NCBI GenBank assembly: GCA_958295665.1
Contig: OY282560.1
Span: 274,214,177 to 274,278,176, forward strand
Length of the DNA stretch: 64,000 nucleotides
From: Tipula vernalis
Taxonomy: Eukaryota > Arthropoda > Insecta > Diptera > Tipulidae
Direction of reading: 5' to 3'
Part shown: positions 1-11,272 of the stretch, one piece after another
How the letters are laid out: each line of letters opens with the position of its first letter
Position numbering within the stretch: position 1 is the first letter of the stretch
The notes under the pieces: generated by a model
What the model saw: only the letters and a program-made list of their open reading frames with translations
The model's database searches: none
Told to the model about the DNA's origin: nothing
Program-made: the position numbers and the translations under genes

Positions 1-1
1 A

Positions 2-550
2 GCAGTTAAAAAATCTAAGCTGATCCCCCAGTGAAAAAAGTGCCAAGTCTACGGACACACGCAAAACTTTTGTAATAAGGAGCCCAGATGCGTGAAATGT
101 GTAGGAAAACACCGTACGGCTGAATGTACGAAACTAAAAGACACCCCACCAAAATGTGTTAACTGTGGAGAGACACACCCAGCCAACTACAGAGGTTGCA
201 TTGTTATAAAAGAGCTGCAAAAAATTCGCAACAAAACAAGGGAAACTTCAATAATTACCAGGCCAGAAATTAACTCAGCCTCAACAAGAATACCGACAAA
301 TTTAAGGCCACACCAAACATTAATCCAGCCATCAAGAACTAATCCAAATGTAACATTTGCTGATGTACTATCTACTGGAAGTTCGAGAAGACAACATAGT
401 TCTCTTTTATTAAATGATTCAAATAATAACCAAACTAATAAAATACTACAAGATATTCTTGATAGACTTAGTTCACAAGAAGAAAAGCAAGAAAAAGCCC
501 TTATATCAATCCTACAAAGGATCACTCTACTCGAAAAACATGGCAAATAA
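2..550 (+). pseudogene. Jockey ORF1 (gag-like, CCHC zinc knuckles), partial
   Basis: Frame 2 is open from the window edge apart from a TGA at 32-34, and ends at TAA 548-550. Cysteine/histidine knuckles are visible: one beginning KCQVYGHTQNFC (about 41-76), one CVKCVGKHRTAEC, and one CVNCGETHPANYRGC. Such knuckles in Jockey ORF1 bind the element's own RNA and DNA in the ribonucleoprotein particle. The C-terminal part is Asn/Thr/Ser-rich and ends in a Gln/Glu/Lys-rich, probably coiled stretch. The gene overlaps ORF2 by 11 bases. The N-terminal half is outside the window. The in-frame TGA just before the first knuckle marks it as broken. Confidence 0.85.
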
Positions 551-3205
551 TTTAAAAATTCTTGCATGGAACTGCAATGGTATATTGCAACGACAAAATG
601 AAATACAACTATTTCTTGATTTAGAAAAAATAGATATATGTTTATTATCTGAAACACACCTTACTACTCAAAGTCATATAAAAATCCGCGGTTACGAAGT
701 TCACTCAGCAGTTCATCCTAATAATAATGCACGAGGGGGCAGTGCCGTGATTATAAAAAAAGATATTAAATACCATCTGCAACAAAAACTTGAAAGTGAT
801 GAAATACAAGCGTTAGCATTAATACCCGCAACCACAAGTTAGTGGTATCCGCAATATATTGCCCACCTCGATATAACATCAAAGAGAATGCTTATACTCA
901 GTTCTTCAAGCAGCTCGGTGAAAAATTTGTAGTCGGGGGTGACTTCAACGCTAAACATACTGACTGGGGATCAAGACTAACCACAACTTAAGGGAAAGAG
1001 CTTCATCAAGCAATAATTAAATACAACTGCAACTGGCATTCTACTGGAAAACCAACTTATTGGCCCAGTGATCAAAATAAAATACCAGACCTAATTGACT
1101 TCTTTATAACAAGAAAAATCCCGGTTGATTATATACAAGTGCAGGAAGGATTGGACTCCACATCTGACCACTCCTCTATTCTAATGATAATAAGTGATAC
1201 AGTAATTACTAATGATAAACAGCCACTGTTAACAAATAAATATACTGATTGGAAAAAGTTCAGGAATGAAATAAATAATAGCATCATTTTAAACACACAA
1301 CTTTCATCAGAAGAAACATTAGAACAGGAAGTGGAAAAGCTCGTCAAGGACATACAGGTAGCGGCGTGGAAAAGTACTAACACAACAAACAAAAAAATAG
1401 CTGGCAAATGCTATCCAATGGAAATTAAATCACTAGTTATAGAGAAGAGAAGTACCCGTAGGGAGTGGCAACGTACACGAGACCGAACCGTCAAAAATAG
1501 ATTAAATAATTTAACACAACGAATACGTAGAGAAATAAGGGAATTTAAAAATAAATCAATAAATTCATACCTACAATCTCTCACCAATGATAAAGGTAGT
1601 GATTATTCATTGTGGAAAGCAACCAAATATTTGAAAAGGCCAGTTATGCATATACCACCAATAAGAACAAATAATGGTCACCTGGCTAAAAGCAAAGAAG
1701 AAAAAGCAGAAAAATTCGCGGATCATCTCGAGCGTACCTTTCAGCCAAATTTAACAACACTTAACCAACATGATATATTGTTCGAAAACCAAACAACTAT
1801 CCTGAGACAGGAAATTCCATTAACTAATGCTAAAGAAGTAAAACAAGTAATAAAGAACCATGTAGTACTTAAAAAATCACCAGGATATGACCTGATAACT
1901 GGAGAGATTCTAAAACAACTACCTAATAAAGCTATTAAAAAAATATCGGACATAATTAATGCTTCCTTCAGACTCCGTTATGTCCATCTATCTTGGAAAT
2001 TTGCGGAAGTGATAATGATACCTAAGCCAGGTAAGCCACCAAGTGAACTGGCCTCGTACAGGCCAATATCACTTCTTCCAACTATGTCAAAACTATTTGA
2101 GAGATTGTTATTAAAACGAATTAAACCAGAAGTTGTAAAATCAGGAGCTGTTCCGTCCCATCAGTTTGGATTTAGAGAGGAACACTCCACAATCGACCAA
2201 GTCCATAGAATAACAGATATAATAGAAAAATACTTAGAGGAAAAAAAGATTTGTTCAGCTATATTTCTTGACATAGCGCAGGCATTTGACAAAGTCTGGC
2301 TAGATGGTTTAATATTTAAATTGGAGAAAACTCTGCCATTTGAGTATTGCTAACTGCTAAAGTCATACCTGAATAAGAGATATTTTAGAGTTAAACAGGA
2401 AGGAGTTTACTCCAGTATTAAAGAAGCTAAAGCAGGAGTCCCGCAGGGGAGTGTCTTAGGGCCTTTCCTTTTCGTACTGTTTACTAGCGACATACCGCAG
2501 ACGAGCAATACAACTATCGCCACGTTTGCAGATGACACTGCAATTCTAGCTGTTGGTGACACAATCGGTGAAGTCACATTCAAACTACAAATAGCCGTAA
2601 ATAATATACACGATTGGCTAGCTAAGTGGAGAATTAAAGTGAATGAATCGAAGTCTACTCACATTAACTTCACTAATAGATCAATAGAACCACTACCTGT
2701 GACTCTCAATAATATCTCTGTACCACATGCCAATCAAGCAAAATACCTTGGTATGAACCTTGATGCAAAGTTAAAGTGGAAAGTACACGTGAAAAAGAAA
2801 GCAGAAGAGCTTCAGTTAAAATATAGAAAAATGTACTGGTTAATTGGAAGAAACTCTCAGTTATCCATTCATAATAAACTTCTGCTTTATAAACAAGTAC
2901 TCAAGCCGGTCTGGACATATGGTATTCAACTATGGGGATGCACCAAAATCAGCAATCAACAGATAGTTCAACGATTTCAAAATAAAGTCCTCAGAGGAAT
3001 TGTAAATGCCCCTTGGTACACTCGTAACAGTGACCTTCATAGAGATCTCGGAATAGACACAGTCGCAAGTGAAATAAAGAAATGTGCTCAAAAACACCAG
3101 GAGAGGCTCCATCATCACCCTAACATCGAAGCTGCAAGACTACTTCATCAAGAGGGTATAATAAGAAGACTCAAAAGACTAAAACCTTTTGAGTTGCCTG
3201 AATAG
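540..3205 (+). pseudogene. Jockey ORF2: APE endonuclease plus reverse transcriptase, broken
   Basis: The start is ATG 540-542, giving MANNLKILAWNCNGI, the usual beginning of an APE-type endonuclease. LLSETHL (about 640) carries the catalytic Glu region, and GGDFNAKHTDW (about 930-965) and TSDHSSIL (about 1160) are further endonuclease motifs. The RT follows: PKPGKPP and YRPISLLP (about 2020-2080), FLDIAQAFDKVW with the first catalytic Asp (about 2265), GVPQGSVLGP (about 2440) and FADD (about 2528), then a C-terminal region to the stop at 3203-3205. Lesions: a frameshift at about 838-842, TAA at 989-991, and TAA at 2351-2353. Otherwise frame 2 is continuous from about 842 to 3205, so the copy is not very old. 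Confidence 0.92.
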
Positions 3206-3399
3206 TCCGCACAATGCAACATCAACCAAAACAACACTTTATGTAAAGAACACATATGAGTGCTTTATTATTATATTGTCAGAGTCAAACGCTGTTAGTC
3301 AAAAATGACTAGTTACTTTGTAAAAAAATTTTATTGTTATCATAAATAAAATTATTAAAAAAAAAAAAAAATATCGAACAATCGTATCCTTCGAATAGG

Positions 3400-3900
3400 C
3401 TCTAAAATTCTCGAATAACATCGAACTATCAAATACACTCTACTAAAATCTAAAACATACTCGAATAATCTCGAAAATCTCGAATAACCTGACTGTTTCG
3501 TAATTGCATTTTTTCCTTATATTTACAATAGTTTTTCAAAATAAGCCTGCAAATTTCATTTTTATTTACCGTTTACTGGTAATCAAAAGATCTACTAAAT
3601 GACAAACTATAAATCGAATGAACGCTAATCGGTTATAGAGATTGACTGGTTTAGCTCAAGTGAGGGAAACAAGAATTTATTTTCAATCGCGTTTATGTAT
3701 TTTTCTAGTTTCTTCTTAATTTTTATGAACATCACAATGATACATCGCAAACTGCAAACACCAGCAGGTTACTGGCTTAACTGTACAAGCTCCCTTTTTC
3801 AAATCAAATTTAACATTTTCTAATTAAAACTTGATTTGTAAAAGTTTGAATTTTTTTGGCTAAAGGCTCAATTTGATTTGTAAAAATCAACCCAGCAAAC
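3400..3900 (-). repeat. LTR-like dispersed repeat, inverted relative of 42700-43350
   Basis: The reverse complement of this stretch aligns by eye with 42700-43350. Shared blocks include ACCAGTAAACGG, TTTATAGTTT, AAACCAGT..TCTCTATA, TTCTTGTTTCCCT and TTACAAATCAAGTTTTTATT-like sequence. Near 3400-3490 it has recurring TCGAATAA/TCTCGAA motifs. The related copy directly abuts a gypsy integrase remnant, so a solo LTR of the same gypsy family is the best guess. Divergence is considerable. Not seen: clear TG..CA ends or a target-site duplication. Confidence 0.5.
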
Positions 3901-4386
3901 AGAAAAATCGTTGTCGTTTGATGTCGAAAGCGTTTATTTTAAACGAGCTTAGCTAATTTTCTTCTAAATCTAAATATCGATCAGAACCGGAAAGAAACGA
4001 TTGACTCTGTCTTTGTTTGTCACAATCTATTTATATACAATGAAATTTCGAAAAAGGTTGCTGTTTCGCCATGACAACTTAAGAATAAAATCATTTTGTG
4101 CATCAGTTTCTTTAAACAAAAGATAAGAAGAATTCAATTAGATTGAGGCGAATCACATAAATTAATAAAATACATAGTTTACATCCAAGTGTAAATATGA
4201 ACACAATTTTTTTTTTATAATTAATTACTTTTTAATAGATTTATAAATAGAGATTGCCTAGATAGAAATATTTTCCAACTACATATTTAGACTAATTTAG
4301 AATTCTGTAATCGACAGACGAGAATGGTAGAACGTTAAATAGTATTGTATAAATTAAAACTACGATAACACATAAATTGGAAAACA
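3901..4386. other. 5' flank of the transporter gene
   Basis: AT-rich intergenic sequence directly upstream of the transporter. It should contain the core promoter and 5' UTR, possibly with an extra non-coding exon, but I cannot single out a convincing initiator or TATA element. No ORF or repeat stands out. Confidence 0.35.
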
Positions 4387-6718
4387 ATGAATTACGGTTT
4401 GATCAGGACATTTCGTATAATAGGATTAAGTCGACCCAGTAAAAGTAAATATAACATTTTTGATATGGTTTATATGTATGTAAAAATAGTGTCCGCATTC
4501 TACAATAAAATTGTTCGTCGTACTAGCGTAAACGGAAACATTTTAGTGTTAACATTTAAACAATGTGATAGTTTTTTTCTAGCCACCAAATTGTATCCAA
4601 TTGAATTTGCGGATTTCGAAAAGGCCATCGAATCAACTGATTATGGATGTTTTAACTATTTATTGTTATTAATTAGTGTACCGTGCTGTTTTACAAGTGT
4701 GTTTGCAACAACAACCGCATCGTTTATATTGCCTAGTGCACAATGTGATCTAAACCTGGAATTGGTTGACAAAGGTGCTCTTAATGCCATTACATATGCA
4801 GGTAAAAATTTGAAATGCAGACATTTGTTAACATTTTGCTTTAATCGAATGGTATTTTTAGGTATGATATCATCTGCCTTTTTTTGGGGATATGTTTCTG
4901 ATGTTCTAGGACGGAAGAAACTGTTAGTTTATGGCTACTTAGTGAACACACTATGTGAAATTACGTGTGCGTTTAGCCAAAGATTTTGGTTTTTAATGCT
5001 TTTTAAATTTTTAGGTGGTGCAGTGTAAGTTACTCGGGCTCATACTCTAAATGAGGTAACAAACAAAATTTTTGATTTTTAATTACAGTGTAAATGGTCC
5101 ATTTGCGGTTTTACTGTCGTACTTATCAGAATTTCATGGAATAAAACACAGATCAAGGATAATGATAATTGTAGGAGTTTTTTCCAGTTTGGCCACTATA
5201 TTCTTACCACTTTTAGGAATGACCATTTTAACTCGTTCTATAAATCTTATAGTTATTCCAAATTTTATAAGTAAATTCTAACCATTTGAATTTCAACTTT
5301 TTTTTTAAAGTTATACCTTTTTGTTTCAGCCCTACATTCATGGCAAATATTTTTATTAGTGTGCTCTATACCGACCTGTGTTAGTGGCGTTTTGCTGTCA
5401 CTTTATCCTGAAAGTCCTAAATTTTTGATGTCACGCGGCCGAAATGATGAAGCCCTCGCAATTTTACAAACTGTATTTAGTATTAATACTGGCCTTCCGA
5501 AGGAAACTTATCCAGTAAATATAGATTATATTTGGAATTTTAATTTTTAGCATCAATCGATTTATTTTCACAAACAGGTTAAGTCATTGATAAACGAATT
5601 AGAAGTGTCTAGTGATTTAAATGCAATTGAAACAAATGGAGGTGCCACTTTATCAGTTATTAATAAACAGCATAAAGGATTTAAAGCATTAAGCCAAGGA
5701 TTATCTCAACTGTCACCTATGTTTAAAAAACCACTTCTCGGGGTTTTTCTGCTTACGTTCACGATACAATTTGTCTTACTATTCGGGTAAGTAAACAAAA
5801 TTAAGTTATTAAATTACGCTAACACGCTAATGGATTTTAGCGCAAATACCATAAGACTGTGGATGCCACAAATTTTCGCCGGATTTTCAACATTTGAAGA
5901 ATTAACTCACGAACGAACCGTTCCATTGTGTGTAATCGTTGAAAACTATTTGGGTAAAAAAAATTCGGCTCCATTATTAAAATATGATGCTGACGGGAAT
6001 TGCATTTCAGTAAAAACACGAATTGTATACGTTTTATTTTGTACCTTAAGTAATTTTGTATATGTTTGCAGGTTTACTCTGATGAGACTTATTTAAACTC
6101 CATTTATATGGGTATCGTGACGCTGGTGGGATATTTTCTAGCCGAGAGATTGGTGAATCCAATTGGAAATAAAATTATTTTGAGTAAATTTGGTGTGTAG
6201 TGCTTTTTAAACATATTTGTATTAAAAATGTTATTATTTTCTATAGTTGGTGGATTATACATATGTGGAGCAGTTTCTATTGGAATGTATTTTGCTAACA
6301 ATTTAATGGTAACACTGGCTTTATCTTCAATATTTGTGTCATTAGGAAGTATTGCTTCGACTGCCTTAATTGGAATTGCTCTTAATTCTGCACCCACATC
6401 ATTAAGGTAATCTCTTTGCAAATTTTAGTGTCAGATTAAAAGTTTTCATTTATACCATTTTTCACAGGACAACCATGATAGCACTTACAATGATTTTTGG
6501 TAGACTAGGTTCAATTATTGGAAATTTACTTTTTCCCCTTTTAATCCCATTAGGATGCCTTCCTCCATTTTTAATTATCGGTCTTTTAATGTTTGGTACG
6601 GTGTTTGATTGAAATATAAGTATGTAAACGCATCTAATTAATTCAAAAATTTTATTTTATAGCAAATGGCGTTTTATGTATTTTTATGGAGGACACAAAT
6701 ACTACACCTTTGCAATAA
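4387..6718 (+). CDS. SV2-like major facilitator superfamily transporter, 10 exons
   Basis: Exons from GT/AG sites and phase: 4387-4801, 4862-5024, 5089-5270, 5330-5514, 5578-5786, 5841-6009, 6072-6183, 6247-6406, 6468-6595, 6663-6718. They total 1,779 nt, or 592 residues plus TAA, with every phase consistent. Family marks: FADFEKAIESTDYG near the N-terminus, the MFS loop GYVSDVLGRKK after TM2, PESPKFLMSRGRNDEAL in the central loop, and a short hydrophilic tail ending TTPLQ. The long loop with conserved Cys between TM1 and TM2 and several hydrophobic helices fit the synaptic-vesicle-2/SLC22-like group, membrane transporters whose substrates are mostly unknown. No lesion was found. The first 60 or so codons are uncertain: an acceptor-like TTTTTTTCTAG at about 4572-4582 could mean the true start lies upstream in another exon. 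Confidence 0.85.
4802..4861 (+). other. 60-bp in-frame intron without stop codons
   Basis: The donor is CAG|GTAAAA and the acceptor TTTTTAG|GTATG. The 60 bp are a multiple of three and contain no stop, so a naive ORF reads straight through. Removing them joins NAITYAG to MISSAFFWG, restoring the continuity expected in SV2-like proteins between the first loop and TM2; the read-through residues are polar and Cys/His-containing where a helix is expected. Confidence 0.8.
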
Positions 6719-8080
6719 GAGAAAAAATGTAATTTATTAATTAATACAGATAATACAACTTTCTACTAGAACAACTTGAAATGAACATAGTTTCAGTGAA
6801 TAGTACTACGAACAAAAATATTTTACAATCGAAAATGTTCGCCGCATCCCAATATTCTGTGAAAATATTTTGGTACCTCGTTTGCTTTTCCCAGTGAAAA
6901 TATCATCTTTAATTCGGTAAAATTACTTTCACACAAAAATAGCTGAAAACACCCAAAAATAAATTTCGGGAGATGATGAGCTTGATAAGCGCCCTATATC
7001 GAAACCATACCCGATTTAAATTTATGCAATTTTTAAAAGTGGTTCAATACCATCTAGACCTGAGTGATTTTAAAAAATGGTCGATCTGGATTATAATGAG
7101 TGCTTTTAAAAATTCACAGTTGTAACAGTCGAAAAAACTGAACAGAAGTCACACAGCGTTAATTGCTGTCTGCATTTGTATACGTCAAACTACGCAAATA
7201 AAATCTGCACAAATCTGGCTGTTCAAGTTATTCACTATAGTATATTTTTCGAAAAACTTGTTACATTCAAAAATTTTGCTTTTTGAGATTTTTTTTTTTG
7301 ATGTAAACTATGTCTCTGCGTTGTAGGGGATCAATCGCTCAGAAACGATGTCCACAAAAAATGTTATAAACTAATCTATTACAACTTTTAAATAAATAAA
7401 GGTAACGCCAAATTGTACACTAAGAATATCAATTAGCATAAGCCGGTGGGACCGTTTCAACGGCAATTTGACCAACATAATTCCGTGAGATCTCAACTAA
7501 TTTGGACGTTTATCTAATAAATAAAGGTGTAGATCATAAATGATCTAGGGAAGTTGGAAACTCTCAAAAAATTGGGCGAAAGGGCATTCGAATAAGATAA
7601 AATAAAAATGCCCAAAACCGCTGCTACGATTAGATTCGAGTGTACTTTTCCAACTGGTAACCTAAGCAAAACGTAGCCTATGCCGCCGAGTCTATAAATA
7701 TCTAAGTCCAAGTAGTAAAAGTATCTGCGCATTCTCAAGACCGGTGAGGCGAGTAAGGTAAAACATACCTCGAGAAAAGCGTTCCGGCAAGCATTTTCTG
7801 CGCAATTCTGTACGAACTACCAACCAATAATGGATGTGAAGTTTTCCACAACTCCACAGATTCTATATATGTATTAGTTTCACACTGCTAAACTAAATTC
7901 CAATTGGAAAAATTACGATTCATATTGAAATATTTAGTACTAAAAATGTAATTTCATTACAAAATCTTTCGAATAAACGTGATTTCCGGTGAAAGTAAGA
8001 CCATTCAGAGGCAATATTAGTGGAATTTATTCAAAATAATATAAGGACCATAAAAAAATGAATCCAAACCATAGGCAAGT
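6719..8080. other. Intergenic, no gene seen
   Basis: About 1.4 kb between the transporter stop and the left outer inverted-repeat arm. It is AT-rich with no convincing coding frame. The transporter 3' UTR and polyadenylation site must lie at the start of this stretch. No recognisable element or repeat was found. Confidence 0.4.
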
Positions 8081-8189
8081 GGCGTAAATGACATTTAACA
8101 ATTGTTAGTCTTAATCGCCAGAAAAAATGTCTAGTTTAAATTAATTCTTGATTTAAGAAATAGTTTATCGGCATAATGGACCACAAGTT

Positions 8190-8990
8190 TAAGTAAAGCA
8201 GCTACTCCATGTACTATCGGATCCCAAGTTCAAATATCTAAATAGTAGTAGGTATAATTCGGTCAATGAACGATTTCAGACGGAGTCTCAATTAGTACCT
8301 AAAGTTTCCATACGAATTTATTCCCATGGGTAGAAGGTAGTTTTTAGGCTCGATGGATGGAGTAGTAGGCCAACTACTACAGGTACTATCAGAAATTGAA
8401 TCCAAATCTCTGGCAAGGAGTGCTAAGGCCTAATTATCAGTTTCAGCTAAAATCTTAATTGGTATAAAAAGTTTCCAGAATAATTTATTTTCCTGGATAT
8501 GGGGTAGGTTTAAGGCTCGATGAACGGAGTAGTAGGTCAGCTACTACATGTACTATCGAAAAGTGAATTCAAATCTCTGGCAAAGGATGCTAAGGCCCAT
8601 TTATCAGTTTCAGCTAAAATCTCAATTGGTATAAAAAATTTCCAGGATAATTTATTCCCCTGGATAGGGAGGAGTTTTTGGGCTCGATGGATATAGTAGT
8701 AGGCCAGCTACTATATGTACTATTGGAAAGTGAATTCAAATCTCTGGCAAGTGGTGGTAAGGCCCATTTATCAGTTTCAGCTAAAATCTCAATTGGTATA
8801 AAAAATTTCAAGGATAATTTATTCTTCTGGATAAGGGGTAGGTTTTGGGCTCGATGAACGGAGTAGTAGGTCAGCTACTACATTTACTATCGGAAAGTGA
8901 ATTCAAATCTCTGGAAAGAGGCTAAAAAAAGTGCTAAGGCCAATTTATCAGCTTCATATCCATATTCATCAATAATTATTTATATTTTCT
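8190..8990 (+). repeat. Tandem array, about 5 units of about 167 bp, each with a hairpin
   Basis: Anchors recur with constant spacing: GGCTCGATG at 8348, 8513, 8681 and 8848, and TCAGTTTCAGCTAAAATC starting 8437, 8604 and 8771. Each unit has a self-complementary core, GTAGTAG-gtcag-CTACTAC, followed by ATGTACTATCGG. The first unit (from about 8190) is the most diverged. The right arm has about three units (about 33900-34330) in inverse orientation. Confidence 0.85.
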
Positions 8991-9439
8991 AATTACTGGG
9001 TTCCATTTAACGTGGGAAAGTAAACACAAGTACTTCTGACTGCACGCAGCTACTCTTGCTAGATTTTATGAGTAGTTTGCTTTTTGAATTTATGGCGATT
9101 TCGTTACCAGAATATTTAGTAAAACCAATCCATATTATTTTAATGCAATAATAATGTTTAACAGCAAACAATAATGTTTAAAAACAAAATTTTAATGCAA
9201 TAATAATGTTACGTAATTAATTAATTATTTAAAAAATCGAGTTTCAGACATTTTTACAAAAGTAAAACACACGCCCTCTTTTAAGCAAAACCAAATATTT
9301 CAGCACTTAGCAGAAACATTGTGTAGAAAATGTAGTACATATGCCCTAACAGAGATGTCACCATATCGACATATTATAGACACATTTGTTTTGATTGCAT
9401 AAAACAAACAAATGTATATTAACTTGTATATGATAAGAT

Positions 9440-9735
9440 AGACGAGGCAGTAAGGTGATAGAGTGGAGTGAAGAAGGTCTGGAGCTCGAATCTAAGCAAA
9501 GCCAACGAACAATTTGTTTTTAGATGAAAAATTTTGAATTGGAGATAATCCGAGAAGATTAATCGGGATCGAGATCGCTACAAAAAAAAAAAATTTGGTA
9601 TAAAATTCGTGGAAATAAAAAAAAATCAAATTTTTGCTTAAAAAAAAAAATAAAGTCGGAAGTTTGTAGAATCGAACTCCAAACTTTTCGCACAACACTC
9701 CTTTATCTTACCACCCAACCACTCATCTATACATA
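9440..9735. repeat. Paired tRNA-promoter-like segments (possible SINE remnants)
   Basis: On the minus strand near 9735-9665 there is GAGTGGTTGGGTGGTAAG followed about 30 bases later by GGAGTTCGATTCT, resembling Pol III A and B boxes. On the plus strand near 9445-9490 a similar arrangement ends GGAGCTCGAATCTAAG. The two face each other around an A/T-run core. The same structure occurs in the right arm (about 32325-32610). This is a weak call from promoter resemblance only. Confidence 0.3.
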
Positions 9736-9814
9736 ATTTCCACTCAGTTTTTCGTTTAAATACTGATAAATTCGGACTTGGTGAAAAATCGCTTACACAT
9801 TTTTGTTATTTTAC

Positions 9815-9965
9815 CGGGCGAACGGAATTTAAAAAACAACATAATTGTCAGCAACGTGACATTATTTTGTATCAAAGCGTGCCACTTCAAGTTATGTGAC
9901 ACTTGAACATACAAAATAAAGTCATATTGCTGACAATTGTACCTTCTTGTAATTTTTGTTCGCCT
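9815..9965. repeat. Small hairpin MITE inside the left arm
   Basis: The ends GGGCGAACGGAATT and AATTTTTGTTCGCCTG are near-complementary. Inside, ACAATTGTCAGCAA / TTGCTGACAATTGT and ATTATTTTGTAT / ATACAAAATAAAG form a long stem around a loop at about 9875-9905. The same hairpin is at about 32085-32235 in the right arm, so it predates formation of the inverted repeat. Confidence 0.65.
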
Positions 9966-10631
9966 GTTAAAATGACAAAATATTTTTTTTTTAAATTATG
10001 CTCACCTGGTAAATGAAAATTAACTTTTTTTAATTAAAAAGGCAATCAATAACTCTAGTGACCCAAATAGAAAATTTGGAGCTTTTTATTACAAAGAGAA
10101 ATCCTTCAGCCCGCGTGGATCGAACTATTACCACAGAATATATATAAACAGAACAATATCTTCTATTGCGCTTTAATCCTAAGTTTGTGAACAAATATTT
10201 AAAATATGATTTAGAAGAGATAGAAAAACAATTTTGTATGGAATCAATGAAACAAAACAAAAATACAAAAATGTTTGTACCCACCTCTTTGTTTTGATCA
10301 ATAAAAATCAGTACAATTTTAAAAGGAAAGGGAAATCTTTACACTTTGTAATGTGTTTAAAAGAGATAGACGTTCATAAATAATTTTTGATTTTGGTCTA
10401 GTTAGCTTTGCGAAACTTTAAAATCAAATCAAAAAATAAACAAAGGACCACTTATTGTTTTTGATGACGAGATATCTATCTATCTATAGTCCCAGGAGCA
10501 CCGAGCTACGCTCGTTCCGAATTACATTAGCGTTTGTTACACGTTCATGTCACTGAGTTTCACCTCATTCAATTGAGCCATATGTTAGTTCCATTTAGAC
10601 TGTCGATTTTCCAGAAAAATTTCCGACACTC

Positions 10632-10895
10632 ATGTTTGAATCCCATTTTATACTAAACAAATCCCATTCTATACAATTCATCCCAATTGAAAGGAAATGG
10701 TTTAATTCTATTGAAACTAGAATAATATTCATATTCCCATTTTACAATCCCATTTTCATGGTACATACCGAGTTCTATCGAAATCGGTTGAGAAATTGCT
10801 TTGGTCCATTGGAATTGGCCATTTTACAGAACCTATACGATCCATATTTGGAACTAATTTATGATCTCTATATAATTCTCAAAAATCACAATTGA
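10632..10895 (+). other. Open frame shared by both arms, probably non-coding repeat
   Basis: An 87-codon frame that is almost identical to the frame at 30470-30736 on the other strand. It matches no family I know. Parts of it, such as ATCGGTTGAGAAAT and TTGGCCATTTT, recur inside the unrelated pogo-type MITE at 53045-53738 in both orientations. That favours a repeated DNA motif over a protein gene. The two frames differ by a three-base change near the start and a few substitutions. Confidence 0.35.
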
Positions 10896-11055
10896 ACAAA
10901 TAAAAAAAACAAAACACAATGCAATATCAATAGCAATAACAACAATTAGATTTCCTTTGTTAGAAAATAAAATAAAAATGAAACCCGAACCTCTCCAGAA
11001 AGCCTACTAAAATATTTTTCCAAGAAATCAAAACCCATTACAATTTCTTCCTTTC

Positions 11056-11272
11056 TTTTAGTTTTATTGGCAATTCAATGCAGTAAGGTTTATGCGTTTC
11101 GTTTTTTTTTATTGGCAATTCAATGCAGTAACATTTATGCAACTTCCTAAAAATAAACGATTATTTGATTAAACTAATTTAGGTTCAAATGTTAAGATTA
11201 GCTTACGTGTTAAAGTCCTGCAAGCACTACTAATTCCTTTAGTAAAGCTCAATAACCTTTCATTTTAATCAC
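11056..11272. repeat. Direct repeat at the junction of left arm and Helitron 3' flank
   Basis: ATTGGCAATTCAATGCAGTAA occurs at about 11068 and again at about 11112, separated by a T-run. Similarity to the right arm stops at 11055, so the Helitron 3' terminus probably lies in this interval. On the minus strand an ACTAA lies at about 11058-11062, compatible with a CTRR end, but the next base is A rather than the expected T and no clear terminal hairpin is seen. Confidence 0.35.

Larger units (their letters stand above)
1..3371 (+). mobile_element. Jockey-like non-LTR retrotransposon (LINE), 5' end outside window
   Basis: The element has a zinc-knuckle ORF1, then an ORF2 with an endonuclease and a reverse transcriptase, and it ends in an A-run at about 3356-3371 just after AATAAA-like sequence (about 3343-3350). 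Gag-like CCHC knuckles overlapping an APE-endonuclease/RT ORF are the normal plan of the Jockey clade. The start lies left of the window. Several stops and one frameshift show the copy is dead. I saw no target-site duplication because the 5' end is missing. Confidence 0.9.
8081..11055 (+). repeat. Left arm of the outer inverted repeat
   Basis: Inverted partner of 30321-34414. The inner part (about 10030-11055) is very similar to its partner, and the 10632-10895 frame translates almost identically in both arms. The outer part is more diverged and differs in repeat number. The left arm has the empty sites of two insertions present only on the right: near 10465 (CACTTATTG) and near 9118 (ACTAAATATTCTGG on the minus strand). 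Confidence 0.85.
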
